Source: JABCYV01 sp963696025
GTDB lineage: Bacteria > Acidobacteriota > Terriglobia > Terriglobales > Acidobacteriaceae
Direction: 5' to 3'
DNA: 64,000 nucleotides
Assembly: GCA_963696025.1 (NCBI GenBank)
Contig: CAVOII010000004.1
Span: forward strand, 310,001 to 374,000
In this document: in pieces, positions 50,650 to 59,423 of the stretch
Layout: each line of letters begins with the position of its first letter
Position numbering within the stretch: position 1 is the stretch's first letter
Notes under the pieces: generated by a model
Database searches by the model: none
Told to the model about the DNA's origin: nothing
The model's input: only the letters and a program-made list of their open reading frames with translations
Program-made: the position numbers and the translations under genes

Positions 50650-51564
50650 CTATCCGCCATCCGCGTTCGTTAACTGCTTTGCCTGCTCTCCCGCCAGCAC
50701 GATCCTGGCATGGAACAGCGTTCCAGCGACGCGGGTGGCAATAGCGATCAATTCCCGTTGTCCGACGAAAACCTTTACGTGACGTGACCGAGATAGTTCC
50801 GGCAGGTTAACGGCGCGGCCGCTGCGGATTCGGGCGGCCATCTCGTAGTTCGCCGTCACACATGGAAATTGCGGCAACAGTTCGCGCGGATGAATAAACA
50901 AGTCCTCGGCTTCACGCGCCTTCGCAGCCGCTTCCAATTGCTCAAGGGTGTGCGCCTCGGCCAGGCTAAATTCACCGAGTGAGGTCCGACGTAGCGCTTC
51001 CAGGTGGGCGCCGCAGCCTATCGCGTGGCCCATGTCGTGCGCGACTGAGCGCATGTAGGTTCCGGAAGCCACACGAGCGCGGAACCTGGCTCGTTCGCCA
51101 TCAATTCCCAGGATTTCAAATTCCCTGATTACAACCCGCACCGGCTTGAGGCAGACCTCTTTGTTTTTGCGGGCAAGCTTATAGGCAGGCACGCCGTGGA
51201 CTTTCTTGGCAGAAAACGGCGGGGGCATCTGCTCGATCTGGCCCGTAAAATGTTCGGCCAGCTTCCGTAATTGTTCAAGTGAAACTTTAACGATTTGCGG
51301 AGTGGTGGTGACCTCACCCTCAGCGTCATAAGTATCGGTGGCAAAGCCGAACCGGATCACGCCGTCGTAGGTCTTTTCCGAAGCCGAATAAAACTGTGCC
51401 AGCCGAGTCAGATTGCCGACAACCAAGGGGAGCACTCCGGTCGCCAGCGGATCAAGCGTGCCGAGATGACCTACCGATTTCTCCTGCAGAATACGGCGCA
51501 CACGGTTGACCACGTCATGCGAGGTCAAACCTGGTGGCTTATCAATGATCAGAACGCCATTCAT
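50650..51564 (-). CDS. truB: tRNA pseudouridine-55 synthase TruB
   Basis: Converts U55 in the T-loop of tRNAs to pseudouridine. The catalytic motif is GTLDPLATGVLPL with the nucleophile Asp, followed by KTYDGVIRFGFATDTYDAEG and FTGQIEQMPPPFSAKKVHG. The C-terminal PUA-like part is short (304 residues total). It starts at ATG with IIDKPPGLTSHDVV, the family N-terminus. The next 4 bases before it are not diagnostic. Confidence 0.94.
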   Translation of the reverse strand: MNGVLIIDKPPGLTSHDVVNRVRRILQEKSVGHLGTLDPLATGVLPLVVGNLTRLAQFYSASEKTYDGVIRFGFATDTYDAEGEVTTTPQIVKVSLEQLRKLAEHFTGQIEQMPPPFSAKKVHGVPAYKLARKNKEVCLKPVRVVIREFEILGIDGERARFRARVASGTYMRSVAHDMGHAIGCGAHLEALRRTSLGEFSLAEAHTLEQLEAAAKAREAEDLFIHPRELLPQFPCVTANYEMAARIRSGRAVNLPELSRSRHVKVFVGQRELIAIATRVAGTLFHARIVLAGEQAKQLTNADGG

Positions 51565-51681
51565 AAAGGTTCTCTGCTATCGTGGACGTGGTTGACCCTT
51601 CGGGTCAACTGGCGCGGTGGGAATTTCTTGGCGGCCGGGAAGTATGTCACGGCATCCAAGCCGCGCTAGAAGCTTAGAACG

Positions 51682-52377
51682 ATGATTCCCATCCGCGACG
51701 ACCAACCCCGCTTCAGCACGCCGTATCTTACCTATTTTCTAATTGGCTTAAATCTGCTCATTTATCTTTTCGAGTCGGCGCTCGATCCCGAGAGCTTTAA
51801 GGCCTTCCTATTCCAGTTTGGAATGATTCCCGCGCACGTCACCGGCCTTCTCTGGGGAGCTAGTCGGCCCAGTCCGGTTGCTGCTCTGCTTCCCGCTTTT
51901 ACTTCTATGTTTCTGCACGGATCCTGGATGCACGTGATCGGAAACATGTGGTTTCTGTGGATCTTCGGCGACAATATTGAAGATTATCTCGGCCACTTCA
52001 ATTACCTGGTTTTTTATATTCTGAGCGGAATCGCCGCGGCTTTCGCCCAGGTCGTCCTCAGTCCCAATTCGCGCGTGCCCACGGTGGGCGCGAGTGGCGC
52101 CATCGCCGGCGTGCTGGGTGCTTATTTTCTTCTGTATCCACGGGCGCGGGTATTGACCTGGTTCCTTTTCCTCTTCTTTTACGTACCCGCGTGGGTCATG
52201 CTGGGTTACTGGTTCGTGGTCCAGTTCCTGAGTGGCGCAGCCAGTTCGGCAACGTATGCCGGCCAAAACAGCGGCGGCGTGGCTTTCTGGGCGCACGTGG
52301 GAGGATTTATCGCGGGGATCATGCTCATTAAATTATTTCCTGAACGGCCGCGCAGGTATCGCTACGGAACATGGTGA
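51682..52377 (+). CDS. Rhomboid intramembrane serine protease
   Basis: A 231-residue membrane protease with six hydrophobic helices. The catalytic Ser lies in GASGAIAGVLGAYF and the catalytic His in AHVGGFIAGIMLI. The usual N-terminal N-residue stretch FLHGSWMHVIGNMWFLWIFG carries the H-xx-xN of family helix 2. It cleaves membrane-spanning substrates; none are known here. ATG starts at MIPIRDDQPRF, 117 bases after the truB start (divergent). Confidence 0.9.
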   Translation: MIPIRDDQPRFSTPYLTYFLIGLNLLIYLFESALDPESFKAFLFQFGMIPAHVTGLLWGASRPSPVAALLPAFTSMFLHGSWMHVIGNMWFLWIFGDNIEDYLGHFNYLVFYILSGIAAAFAQVVLSPNSRVPTVGASGAIAGVLGAYFLLYPRARVLTWFLFLFFYVPAWVMLGYWFVVQFLSGAASSATYAGQNSGGVAFWAHVGGFIAGIMLIKLFPERPRRYRYGTW

Positions 52378-52397
52378 AAAAGCGGCTCCCAGCTTTT

Positions 52398-52532
52398 AGC
52401 TTTCAGCCCCTGGCTCTTAGTTGAACTCTTGACCTTTCGGCTTTGGCCGGGCTTCCCGCTTTTGACACTCGGTTTCGACATGCTGTGGACTTCCAAACAA
52501 CGCCTAAACCTAGAAGCCAGGGGCTGGAAGCT
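52398..52532 (+). repeat. Long inverted repeat between rhomboid and folE ends
   Basis: AGCTTTCAGCCCCTGGCTC (52398-52416, continuing to 52420) and AGAAGCCAGGGGCTGGAAGC (inside 52510-52532) pair over 20 of 23 bases around a 90-base loop. It sits between two convergent genes and could act as a bidirectional barrier. It resembles dispersed 'TAGCTTTCAGC' palindromes of these genomes. Confidence 0.55.
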
Positions 52533-52539
52533 TGCACCC

Positions 52540-53139
52540 CTAAATGCCGTTGGCACGATTCCTGATGAGAGATAAAAATTCGGTCCGCGTCTCCTGCTCC
52601 TCGCGGAAGCAGCCTAACATCGAAGATGTCACCGCAGCTGAGTGTTGCTTCTCCACGCCTCGCATCATCATGCACAGGTGTCGGGCCTCGATGACCACAC
52701 CCACGCCCTGAGGTTCAATAGCCTTCTGAATGGTTTCTGCGATCTGCGTAGTCAGGCGCTCCTGAATCTGCAGACGGCGGGAGAAAATTTCGATCAGGCG
52801 TGGAATTTTGCTCAGTCCTATGACCTTGCCATTCGGAATATAGGCCACGTGCACTTTTCCGAAGAAAGGCAGCATGTGATGTTCGCACAGACTGAACATC
52901 TCGACGTCTTTGACGATGACCATCTCGTCGTAGCTCACGGTGAACAGAGCATTCTTGAGCATCGCCTCCGGATCTTCTTGGTAACCCCTGGTGAGAAACT
53001 CGTAGGCCCGATGTACGCGGTGAGGCGTGCGGACTAAACCCTCGCGCTTCGGATCTTCGCCCAGACGGACGAGTATCTCCTGGACCAGATCTTCGAAGCT
53101 CGCGCTGGTCACGCTGCTAGTTTCGACCGATGACCTCAT
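52540..53139 (-). CDS. folE: GTP cyclohydrolase I FolE
   Basis: Opens GTP to 7,8-dihydroneopterin triphosphate. Zinc ligands are in SLCEHHMLPFFGKVHVA and IEARHLCMMMRG, with RLQIQERLTTQIAETI and SMLGCFREE completing the family. At 199 residues it is normal size. It is the last gene of a four-gene operon (GT2, PTPS, PTPS, folE) with gaps of 13, -4 and 30 bases. Pterin synthesis, possibly tetrahydrobiopterin-like, is the shared theme. Confidence 0.95.
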   Translation of the reverse strand: MRSSVETSSVTSASFEDLVQEILVRLGEDPKREGLVRTPHRVHRAYEFLTRGYQEDPEAMLKNALFTVSYDEMVIVKDVEMFSLCEHHMLPFFGKVHVAYIPNGKVIGLSKIPRLIEIFSRRLQIQERLTTQIAETIQKAIEPQGVGVVIEARHLCMMMRGVEKQHSAAVTSSMLGCFREEQETRTEFLSLIRNRANGI

Positions 53140-53169
53140 GATCCCCTGCTCTTCCCTTTTATCTCTTCC

Positions 53170-53592
53170 TTAGTGGCGAACCTCAGAGCCGCCGGCATAT
53201 TCGAACGAATTCATCATCGTCTCTTCGATGCGTACCTTCTCCAGATGAGCCAGGCTGAAGCCGCGCTGCAAAATATCGTAGATAGCCGAAGACAGGTTTT
53301 CCGTGGTCGGAACAACCTGATTGAATTCGGGAAGCATATTCAGATTTTGGCAGTCAAAACGATCCAGAATTGCGCGCCGGAAGAAGCTATCGAGGTCGAC
53401 CAGATTGCACACCATTCCCGTGCTTTCGTCCACCGGGCCGCTGACTGTGACCTCGACCGCGTAATTGTGACCGTGCCCATAGGGGTTATTGCATTTGCCG
53501 TAGGTTGCGGCGTTTTCTTCATCCGACATGGAATCACTATGCAAGCGATGCGAAGCTGAGAATATATAACGCCGCGTCAAGTGGGCCTTCAT
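53170..53592 (-). CDS. 6-pyruvoyltetrahydropterin synthase paralogue with altered catalytic triad
   Basis: A 140-residue T-fold protein of the PTPS/QueD family. Zinc ligands His15, His40 and His42 lie in SASHRLHSDS and YGHGHNYAVEV; Cys34 is in YGKCNNPYG, the eukaryote-like form. The family Asp-His dyad (DHxxLN) reads FDCQNLN, so Asp80 is kept but the catalytic His is Cys81. The Glu in VRIEETMMN binds the pterin. Activity may therefore differ from the neighbouring copy. The ATG overlaps the upstream gene's stop by four bases. Confidence 0.88.
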   Translation of the reverse strand: MKAHLTRRYIFSASHRLHSDSMSDEENAATYGKCNNPYGHGHNYAVEVTVSGPVDESTGMVCNLVDLDSFFRRAILDRFDCQNLNMLPEFNQVVPTTENLSSAIYDILQRGFSLAHLEKVRIEETMMNSFEYAGGSEVRH

Positions 53593-53999
53593 GCTTCACC
53601 ATAGAAATCGACAAATAAGTCTGGAGTTTCATACACGCGCACCCTGTGCAATTGCGCCTTTTGCAGTTTAGGTACGAGGCGATGCCAGATGGCAATGGCC
53701 AGATTCTCTGTGGTCGGAACGCAGTTGAAGAATTCGGGGACTTCCTTATTCAGGAAGCGGTGGTCCATCGCATCCAGTACTTCACGGTTCAGGATTTCTT
53801 TCAACTGCTTCAAGTCGACCACAAAACCAGAACGTGGATCGACTTCGCCTTTCACCGTGACTTCCAGGGTGTAATTGTGCCCGTGGCCGTTGGGATTATT
53901 GCATTTCCCGAAAATACGCTGGTTCTCCTCGGGAGTGAACTCCGGGCTGTGATAGTAGTGCGAAGCAGCAAATTCAGTTTTACGCGTGAGATAAACCAT
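53589..53999 (-). CDS. 6-pyruvoyltetrahydropterin synthase (PTPS) paralogue
   Basis: A 136-residue PTPS/QueD-family protein with a complete triad: Cys33 in FGKCNNPNGHGHNYTLEV, zinc His14, His39, His41, and the dyad Asp79-His80 in MDHRFLN. The Glu of VRVYETPDL binds the pterin ring. The GKCNNPNGHGHNY block is shared with animal PTPS, which makes the tetrahydrobiopterin precursor; bacterial relatives also make 6-carboxytetrahydropterin for queuosine, so the product is uncertain. It is second in the operon. Confidence 0.9.
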   Translation of the reverse strand: MVYLTRKTEFAASHYYHSPEFTPEENQRIFGKCNNPNGHGHNYTLEVTVKGEVDPRSGFVVDLKQLKEILNREVLDAMDHRFLNKEVPEFFNCVPTTENLAIAIWHRLVPKLQKAQLHRVRVYETPDLFVDFYGEA

Positions 54000-54012
54000 T
54001 TGTACCTCAGGG

Positions 54013-55131
54013 CTAGAGGCCCGATCTCCTTGGATGCTTCAACGCCGGCGTGAGGAGCGGCTCTTCCGAGGCGACGCGCAGTTGGCTCTGCGACTCAAGT
54101 CCTGGCTGCGGCGGAGCGTAGGTGCGTCCCTTCCAGTTCACTGTTCCCTTCTCATAAGCCAGTCGGGAACGGAGCAACAGATACGAAAACCATGGCAGGC
54201 CTAGTAAAGACAAGATGTTTGCGTGCCACGAAAAATGCGCTTGGCGAATTCGCTTGATAAGAAAATAGATCAAAATAGTGGCAACAACTCCCATCACAGC
54301 AGCGACTCTCAGTCGACCCTGCATTCCTGACGAAATGGCAACTGTCACACTGCTCACAATCAATACAAATTCCGTCAACCGCATGAGCGCCAGCCGCCCT
54401 GCCGACGGAAACAGCAACGCGAGGTTCTTGGTCCAGCCTTCGCGGAGTTGGGCGAAGCTGCGGTACATGCGGGTGCGGACCGCATCTCCGCCATAACGAA
54501 AGAAAATCCTTCGGCCCGACGCTTTTACCGCCCGTGCCAGGGCCACGTCCTCCAGCAAGCTCGTGGCGACCGTCGCGTGCCCGCCGACGGCGTCATACGC
54601 CTCGCGAGAAATCAGCAAGTATTGGCCGTTCGCCGCCGCTGCGAAAGATGCGGGATTGCTCACCTGCGATGGCTGATACGTAGCCGCCAACTCCGCGAAG
54701 ATCACGGGCATCACTGCCTTTTCCCCGAAGTTATGGACTTCCTGCTCCGGAGAATACGAAAGCAATGCCGCGCCATGTCGCCTCGCCTCGGCCAGTGCCC
54801 GCGCCAGCGACCCCAGACGATGCACCGTGTCGGCGTCAGTGAAGAGTAGCCATTCGCCGCACGCTTGTCTGGCCCCGGCCGCCATGGCGTTGTTCTTGCC
54901 GGTCCAGCCTTCAGCTAACGGCCCCGCATCAATCACTCGCACTCCCGGAAACGATTGCGCGATTTCGCGCGTGCGATCGGTTGAAGCATCGTCGACGACG
55001 ATGATTTCGAAGCTCACGCCACCTTGCGCCAACAGAGACGGCAGGCACGCTTCAAGGGATGCCTCTTCATTGCGTGCCGGTACAATCACCGAAACGACGG
55101 GCCGGTTCGTTCCTGGATCTGACGTGACCAT
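54013..55131 (-). CDS. Membrane-associated family 2 glycosyltransferase
   Basis: A 372-residue GT-A fold transferase. VSVIVPARNEEASLEACLPS opens it; the metal/nucleotide site is FTDADTVHRLG and the base-type acid is in LLEDVALARAVKASG. Three or four C-terminal helices anchor it (LTEFVLIVSSVTVAISSG and others), with RMYRSFAQLREGWTKN as the Q/RxxRW-like motif. The nearest types I recall are HpnB-like or CrtQ-like glycosyltransferases. It heads the operon with two PTPS genes and folE. The donor and acceptor are unknown. Confidence 0.85.
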   Translation of the reverse strand: MVTSDPGTNRPVVSVIVPARNEEASLEACLPSLLAQGGVSFEIIVVDDASTDRTREIAQSFPGVRVIDAGPLAEGWTGKNNAMAAGARQACGEWLLFTDADTVHRLGSLARALAEARRHGAALLSYSPEQEVHNFGEKAVMPVIFAELAATYQPSQVSNPASFAAAANGQYLLISREAYDAVGGHATVATSLLEDVALARAVKASGRRIFFRYGGDAVRTRMYRSFAQLREGWTKNLALLFPSAGRLALMRLTEFVLIVSSVTVAISSGMQGRLRVAAVMGVVATILIYFLIKRIRQAHFSWHANILSLLGLPWFSYLLLRSRLAYEKGTVNWKGRTYAPPQPGLESQSQLRVASEEPLLTPALKHPRRSGL

Positions 55132-55144
55132 AGGTTGAATTAGG

Positions 55145-55150
55145 TATTAT
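55145..55150 (+). promoter_or_regulatory. -10 box for the TlpA gene, predicted leaderless
   Basis: TATTAT lies six bases before the GTG start of the TlpA gene, so the transcript would begin at the start codon; no ribosome site is present. The -35 is weak (TGACGT at 19 bases). Confidence 0.35.
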
Positions 55151-55156
55151 AGCTTT

Positions 55157-55645
55157 GTGCGACGCGCCCCGTTCCTGCTTGCGCTCTTCACTCTTCTCTT
55201 CCCGGGCTGTTACGGCGGCTCTCGTCCTGCGCACATTGGCAATCCGGCTCCCGATTTCACCGTGCAGGATGCTGATCGCAGAGTCAGCCTGGGCGAACTG
55301 CGGGGCAAAATAGTAGTGTTGAATTTCTGGGCCACCTGGTGTCCGCCCTGTATCGAAGAAATGCCATCCCTGGTGCAGATGCAACGCCGGATGAAGGCCA
55401 AAGGAGTGGAAGTGCTGGCGGTCAGCGTGGACGCCGATGGCGACGCGTATCACAGATTCTTGAAAGACCACTCCGTCGACCTGCTGACCGTCCGCGATGC
55501 CGACCAGAAAAGCAACAATCTTTACGGTACGTTCAAATTTCCGGAAACCTACATCGTCGATCGCAGCGGGATCCTGCGCCGAAAGTTTATCGGCCCCGTG
55601 GATTGGAGTCAGCCCGAGATCGTGGATTTTCTGAGCAAACTGTGA
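55157..55645 (+). CDS. TlpA/ResA-like thioredoxin-fold lipoprotein
   Basis: A 162-residue exported thioredoxin. A lipobox-like LLFPGC after a short hydrophobic segment predicts lipid anchoring. The active site WATWCPPCIEEMPSL carries the redox CxxC, with VVLNFWATW and FKFPETYIVDRSGILR as fold signatures. It would reduce or resolve cysteines of exported or cytochrome c proteins. Start GTG, with no ribosome binding site. It is divergent from the glycosyltransferase operon, 25 bases away. Confidence 0.9.
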   Translation: MRRAPFLLALFTLLFPGCYGGSRPAHIGNPAPDFTVQDADRRVSLGELRGKIVVLNFWATWCPPCIEEMPSLVQMQRRMKAKGVEVLAVSVDADGDAYHRFLKDHSVDLLTVRDADQKSNNLYGTFKFPETYIVDRSGILRRKFIGPVDWSQPEIVDFLSKL

Positions 55646-55826
55646 AAGTCAGCTGACTCTGACGCTTCCCATAAATCGTATACGTCTACTGGGACGGCTT
55701 CGAGAGAGAGACCTATTGCAATCAGACTCCAGTTCTTTTTTCGCAGGAATCCTCGAATTGACAGGTTTCATTTCCGCGGAGTAGCGTTGCGTCTACCTTC
55801 AGCCCCTATTTCCTAAGGAGGCTTCG

Positions 55827-56765
55827 ATGAGAAAACTCCACATCATTACACGGGTACTTCTTGTTGTGACCGCACTGGCAGTTGACCTATCGTCAGTTCT
55901 GTCGCAAGAGGTGTCATCAACTGGGGCACCGGTCCATATGGTGGTGACTGTGGAACCTCGTCACGGTTCGAACGTTCCAGTCATTAACCGCGAAGACGTG
56001 ATGGTATATCAAGGTCGCGACCGGGCTAAGGTTACGGACTGGCTCCCATTGCAAGGAGAGCATGCAGGACTTCAACTATTCATCCTGATCGACGACGCTG
56101 CCAACACCAGCCTCGGTTCGCAGTTGGAAGACATACGCCAATTCATCAATGCGCAGCCCGCAACCACGGCGATCGGTGTCGCGTATATGCGAAACGGCAT
56201 CGCAGATGTCCTGCAGAATCCCACCAACGACCATGCCCAGGCAGCCAAAGGGCTGCGCCTTCCGTTCGGAGATCCGGGCGCGTCTGCCAGCCCCTACTTC
56301 TCTGTGAGCGACTTAATCAAGCGCTGGCCCGAAACTCCGGTTCGCCGTGAGATCCTCATGGTTTCGGACGGCATCGATCGTTATTGGGGCAGCGGACCCA
56401 GCGACCCTTATGTGGACTCCACCATTGAAGATGCACAGCGCGCCGGGGTCATCATTTTCTCGATCTATATGCCGGGCGTCGGCCACTTTGGTCATAGTTT
56501 CTGGCGTATCAACTGGGGACAGAACTATCTTTCCCAGATCTCGGACGAGACCGGAGGAGAATCCTTTTACCTAGGTTTTGGCGCTCCGGTCTCGTTTGCT
56601 CCGTACCTGGATGATCTAACTCACCGATTGACTCGCCAATATCTGTTGACGTTTCTTGCCAAGCCAGAAAAAAAGGCTGGCTTCCAACAGGTCAAACTCC
56701 GCACCGAAGTGCCAAATGCGGAGTTGGTCGCCGCCGACAGAGTCTACGTGCCAGCTGGGCCATAG
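55827..56765 (+). CDS. VWFA-related secreted protein
   Basis: A 312-residue exported protein (HIITRVLLVVTALAVDLSS). The VWFA fold is seen in VHMVVTVEPRHGSNVPVINR, LFILIDDAANTSLGSQLED and EILMVSDGIDRYWGSG, but the MIDAS DxSxS is degenerate (DDAAN). The 22042 protein keeps an intact MIDAS. A strong site AAGGAGG lies five bases before the ATG. It is a single gene; ligands are unknown. Confidence 0.8.
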   Translation: MRKLHIITRVLLVVTALAVDLSSVLSQEVSSTGAPVHMVVTVEPRHGSNVPVINREDVMVYQGRDRAKVTDWLPLQGEHAGLQLFILIDDAANTSLGSQLEDIRQFINAQPATTAIGVAYMRNGIADVLQNPTNDHAQAAKGLRLPFGDPGASASPYFSVSDLIKRWPETPVRREILMVSDGIDRYWGSGPSDPYVDSTIEDAQRAGVIIFSIYMPGVGHFGHSFWRINWGQNYLSQISDETGGESFYLGFGAPVSFAPYLDDLTHRLTRQYLLTFLAKPEKKAGFQQVKLRTEVPNAELVAADRVYVPAGP

Positions 56766-56965
56766 CTGCGAGGTGTCCCGCGATCAGGGGCGAGAGTGCC
56801 GATGTTGTTAGTGTGACGAAAGGGCTGGCCTCAGCCTGTCGCGGACTCATTCGCGCCGAGCGATCCGTGGGACCAGCTTCCGAGCCAGTGACCTGGTAAA
56901 ACGAAAGGGCAAATGAGGGTTAAGAGGAGCGGTTAGGCGGCAAACACAGATGGTTCTGGCGCATC

Positions 56966-57139
56966 GTGCTCTTGTTGGCAACCGCCTTGAACCGGTGGCA
57001 ATGGCATCAGCATTCCACGACTCATAATCCGATGGCCGTAGTTATCGACGCCGTGTTCGCCATCTTGGGCTTGACGGGCTGCTTCTACACTTTCAGGCGG
57101 AAGGCACCCGGGCGGCCGTCGATAAAAGCGAAGGCGTAG
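56966..57139 (+). CDS. Possible small membrane protein
   Basis: From GTG the frame gives VLLLATALNRWQWHQHSTTH then NPMAVVIDAVFAILGLTGCF with YTFRRKAPGRPSIKAKA. It has one convincing helix and a basic tail, so it is protein-like in a 462-base gap that otherwise holds nothing. Start uncertain and no strong ribosome site; treat as tentative. Confidence 0.3.
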   Translation: MLLLATALNRWQWHQHSTTHNPMAVVIDAVFAILGLTGCFYTFRRKAPGRPSIKAKA

Positions 57140-57179
57140 CCAAGGACAAAAATGTCCTCTGCGGTGCGATGAGCACTTG

Positions 57180-57222
57180 GGCGAGTGGCCTATCTTTGCG
57201 TTTGTTGCAAAGGTGGGAAACG
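57180..57222 (+). repeat. R2-type hairpin element
   Basis: TGGGCGAGTGGCCTATC then CTTTGC-GTTTGTT-GCAAAG and GTGGGAAACG. It is related to the GTGGCC-CTTT-AAAGGTGGG elements at 41900-41940 and 41991-42022, and lies beside the end of the TPR protein gene. Confidence 0.5.
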
Positions 57223-57227
57223 ACTCC

Positions 57228-59423
57228 CTAGCGATCTTTCAGCGCCAGAGCTTCTTTAAGCGCAGGCCCGGGATTGCGCTGCAGTTGTACCGCTTGCACG
57301 CCCACTTTTTTCCCTACTTCGGTCCGAACCAGCGTGACCGACTGCTGCGCCGGCGCGTCTTTGAGAGGTTTCATTAACGCCTCGGACTTCAGCAGGCAGG
57401 CATAGGCCAGGCGTGGGGGAAAGCCGGAATCGCGCAGGAAGAGAGCATAGCTGTACCAGTCGGTGGCTTCAGTGCGAGGATCATTCATGCTGCCGTCCAA
57501 TTCAAGCGCATTCTGATACAGACGGAGCGCTTGTGAAATTTTGTTTTGCCCCGCTTCAAGCTCCGCCTGTGCGACGCTGGTAAAGCTCTCCAACTTCTTC
57601 TCTCCAGTTTGTGACGCAATTTTTCGCGCCAGGTCGTAAGCCTGTTCCGCTTGCTCAGGATGTTTGGCCTGCGCCTGACAATGCGCCAACCGCAGCACGA
57701 TCGAAATCACGTCACTCGGGGGAGGCCGATTCTCTGCTCCAGCGTGCGCGACCTTGTCTAGAAACGCAATGTAATTAGGGATAGCGGATTCCGCCTTCCC
57801 TTCCCGATCCAATTCGCCGGCAAGGTAAAGAGTAGCAAGCAATTGCGAGGGATCGAGCGCGATGGCCTGGCTCCAGCTGTGGACGGCTTCATCCGGATGA
57901 CCGAGTTGCTGGGCGAGAATGCCGTGATTCACCAGTAGGTTTGCATCTTTCGGCGCGTAGCGAAGCGACTGGCTGGTCAGGGCGTAGGCATCGACGAAGC
58001 GCTGCTGACCGGTAAAGTACTTAAGCAATGCCTCACGCGCCGCAGTATCGGCGGGATTGGCACGTAGCGCCTGTTGCCACGCCGCCGCCGCCTCGTCAAG
58101 TTTGCCGGCTTCCTGCTCTTTCCGCCCGAGCCGCGTTTCCAGCGAGCTGTCAAACGAGTCAAGGGCCGCGGCGCGCTGGAGATCAGGCAAGCTTTCACTG
58201 TGCAGAGCCAGATAGTAGCGCACCTGGTCAACGGTTCCCCACGCGAGCAATAGCAAAGCGGCACTGACTCGCAACGTCCTAGCGCCGCGAGAGGTCCCTA
58301 CCAACCAGCGCACGCTGGCGGCAAAACCACTTCCCGCGGCTGCAGTTGCGCTCGAAAGTCGATCTTGCGAATTCAGCAGCAGCGCGGCAATGCGGCCGTC
58401 CCGCAGCTTCCAGATGGCGCCATCAAGAATGAAGTGATGAATATTGACCAGCGCCGTGAAGATCAAAAAGCTGGTGCTGAAATCAGAATGAAACACCCGG
58501 CTCGCCAGCCATGGTCCGGGAACAAATAACGCAATCCCACCTACGATCAGCACACCGAAATACGCCAGCGGACGCCAGCGTCCGGCATTCACTCCCGTGG
58601 CCTCGCGACGAGCGTAATAACTTGTGATCCAAAGATACTGGGCCGAGTGCATCACGGCGAGAACGCCGGTGCTATACCGGTTCTGCGGGACTTGCATGCG
58701 CTCTGCGACCGATAAGATCGTGGGGACCAGAAACCAGATGAATTGCGTGGAGAAAAGTGTGAGCGAGGGCAACAGCGGCTTCCAGCCGACTTGTGCAACC
58801 AGCCGGGATAGGCCAAAGGTGGAAACAGTCACGAATCCCAGGGCCAGCGGAAGCAGCACAACCGAGCTCACCTTCCCCGGAATTCCGAGCGAAATAAAAA
58901 GCGGATCACTCGATGGACCAGTGTGAAAGCTCAAGAACAAGATCACATAAGAAAGTAAGAATGCCGAGTACAAAGCTTGGCGCTCGAGAGCGGATACCTT
59001 TGCCCCGGCCCGCCGCGCGAACATCATGAACAATCCGTAGTTCTGTCCGCTGTAGTGCCATGGGCTCCAGGTGAGATATAGCGTAAAGATGTATGGCAGG
59101 GCGCGAAACCAGAAGTGCGACAGCACCAGAGTCAATGCCACCAGCACCGTGATGTGCACGGTAAAGATGCGGTATTTATGGAAGTCTTCCTCGTTGTGAT
59201 AGGCGCGGTAAAGCGTCGCCATATAATGGGGATAGTTGAAGAACAGCGCCAAGCCATAGAACGCGATCGACCAGGCGAGGGTATTCGAAGCGCCCGCAGA
59301 ATAGGCAAATAACAACAAAGGCGCTGACCAAGCGCCACATCCCACAATGAGGTCGAGGGCGGGATTGTAGATCCACAGCGACTGACGAACGCCGGGAGCT
59401 TGGTTTCGATTTGCTTTAGACAT
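57228..59423 (-). CDS. Polytopic membrane protein with histidine motifs and C-terminal TPRs
   Basis: A 731-residue protein. The N-terminal half has about ten hydrophobic helices with conserved His-containing turns: FNYPHYMATLYRAYH, SPWHYSGQNYGLFMM, AVMHSAQYLWITSYYAR and NIHHFILDGAIWKLRDG. The C-terminal half (from about residue 390) is a soluble TPR solenoid (LNRLAAAWQQALRANPAD type, APKDANLLVNHGILAQQLG). The His pattern recalls di-iron membrane enzymes, but no family was recognised. Function is unknown; it is single-gene. Confidence 0.65.
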   Translation of the reverse strand: MSKANRNQAPGVRQSLWIYNPALDLIVGCGAWSAPLLLFAYSAGASNTLAWSIAFYGLALFFNYPHYMATLYRAYHNEEDFHKYRIFTVHITVLVALTLVLSHFWFRALPYIFTLYLTWSPWHYSGQNYGLFMMFARRAGAKVSALERQALYSAFLLSYVILFLSFHTGPSSDPLFISLGIPGKVSSVVLLPLALGFVTVSTFGLSRLVAQVGWKPLLPSLTLFSTQFIWFLVPTILSVAERMQVPQNRYSTGVLAVMHSAQYLWITSYYARREATGVNAGRWRPLAYFGVLIVGGIALFVPGPWLASRVFHSDFSTSFLIFTALVNIHHFILDGAIWKLRDGRIAALLLNSQDRLSSATAAAGSGFAASVRWLVGTSRGARTLRVSAALLLLAWGTVDQVRYYLALHSESLPDLQRAAALDSFDSSLETRLGRKEQEAGKLDEAAAAWQQALRANPADTAAREALLKYFTGQQRFVDAYALTSQSLRYAPKDANLLVNHGILAQQLGHPDEAVHSWSQAIALDPSQLLATLYLAGELDREGKAESAIPNYIAFLDKVAHAGAENRPPPSDVISIVLRLAHCQAQAKHPEQAEQAYDLARKIASQTGEKKLESFTSVAQAELEAGQNKISQALRLYQNALELDGSMNDPRTEATDWYSYALFLRDSGFPPRLAYACLLKSEALMKPLKDAPAQQSVTLVRTEVGKKVGVQAVQLQRNPGPALKEALALKDR

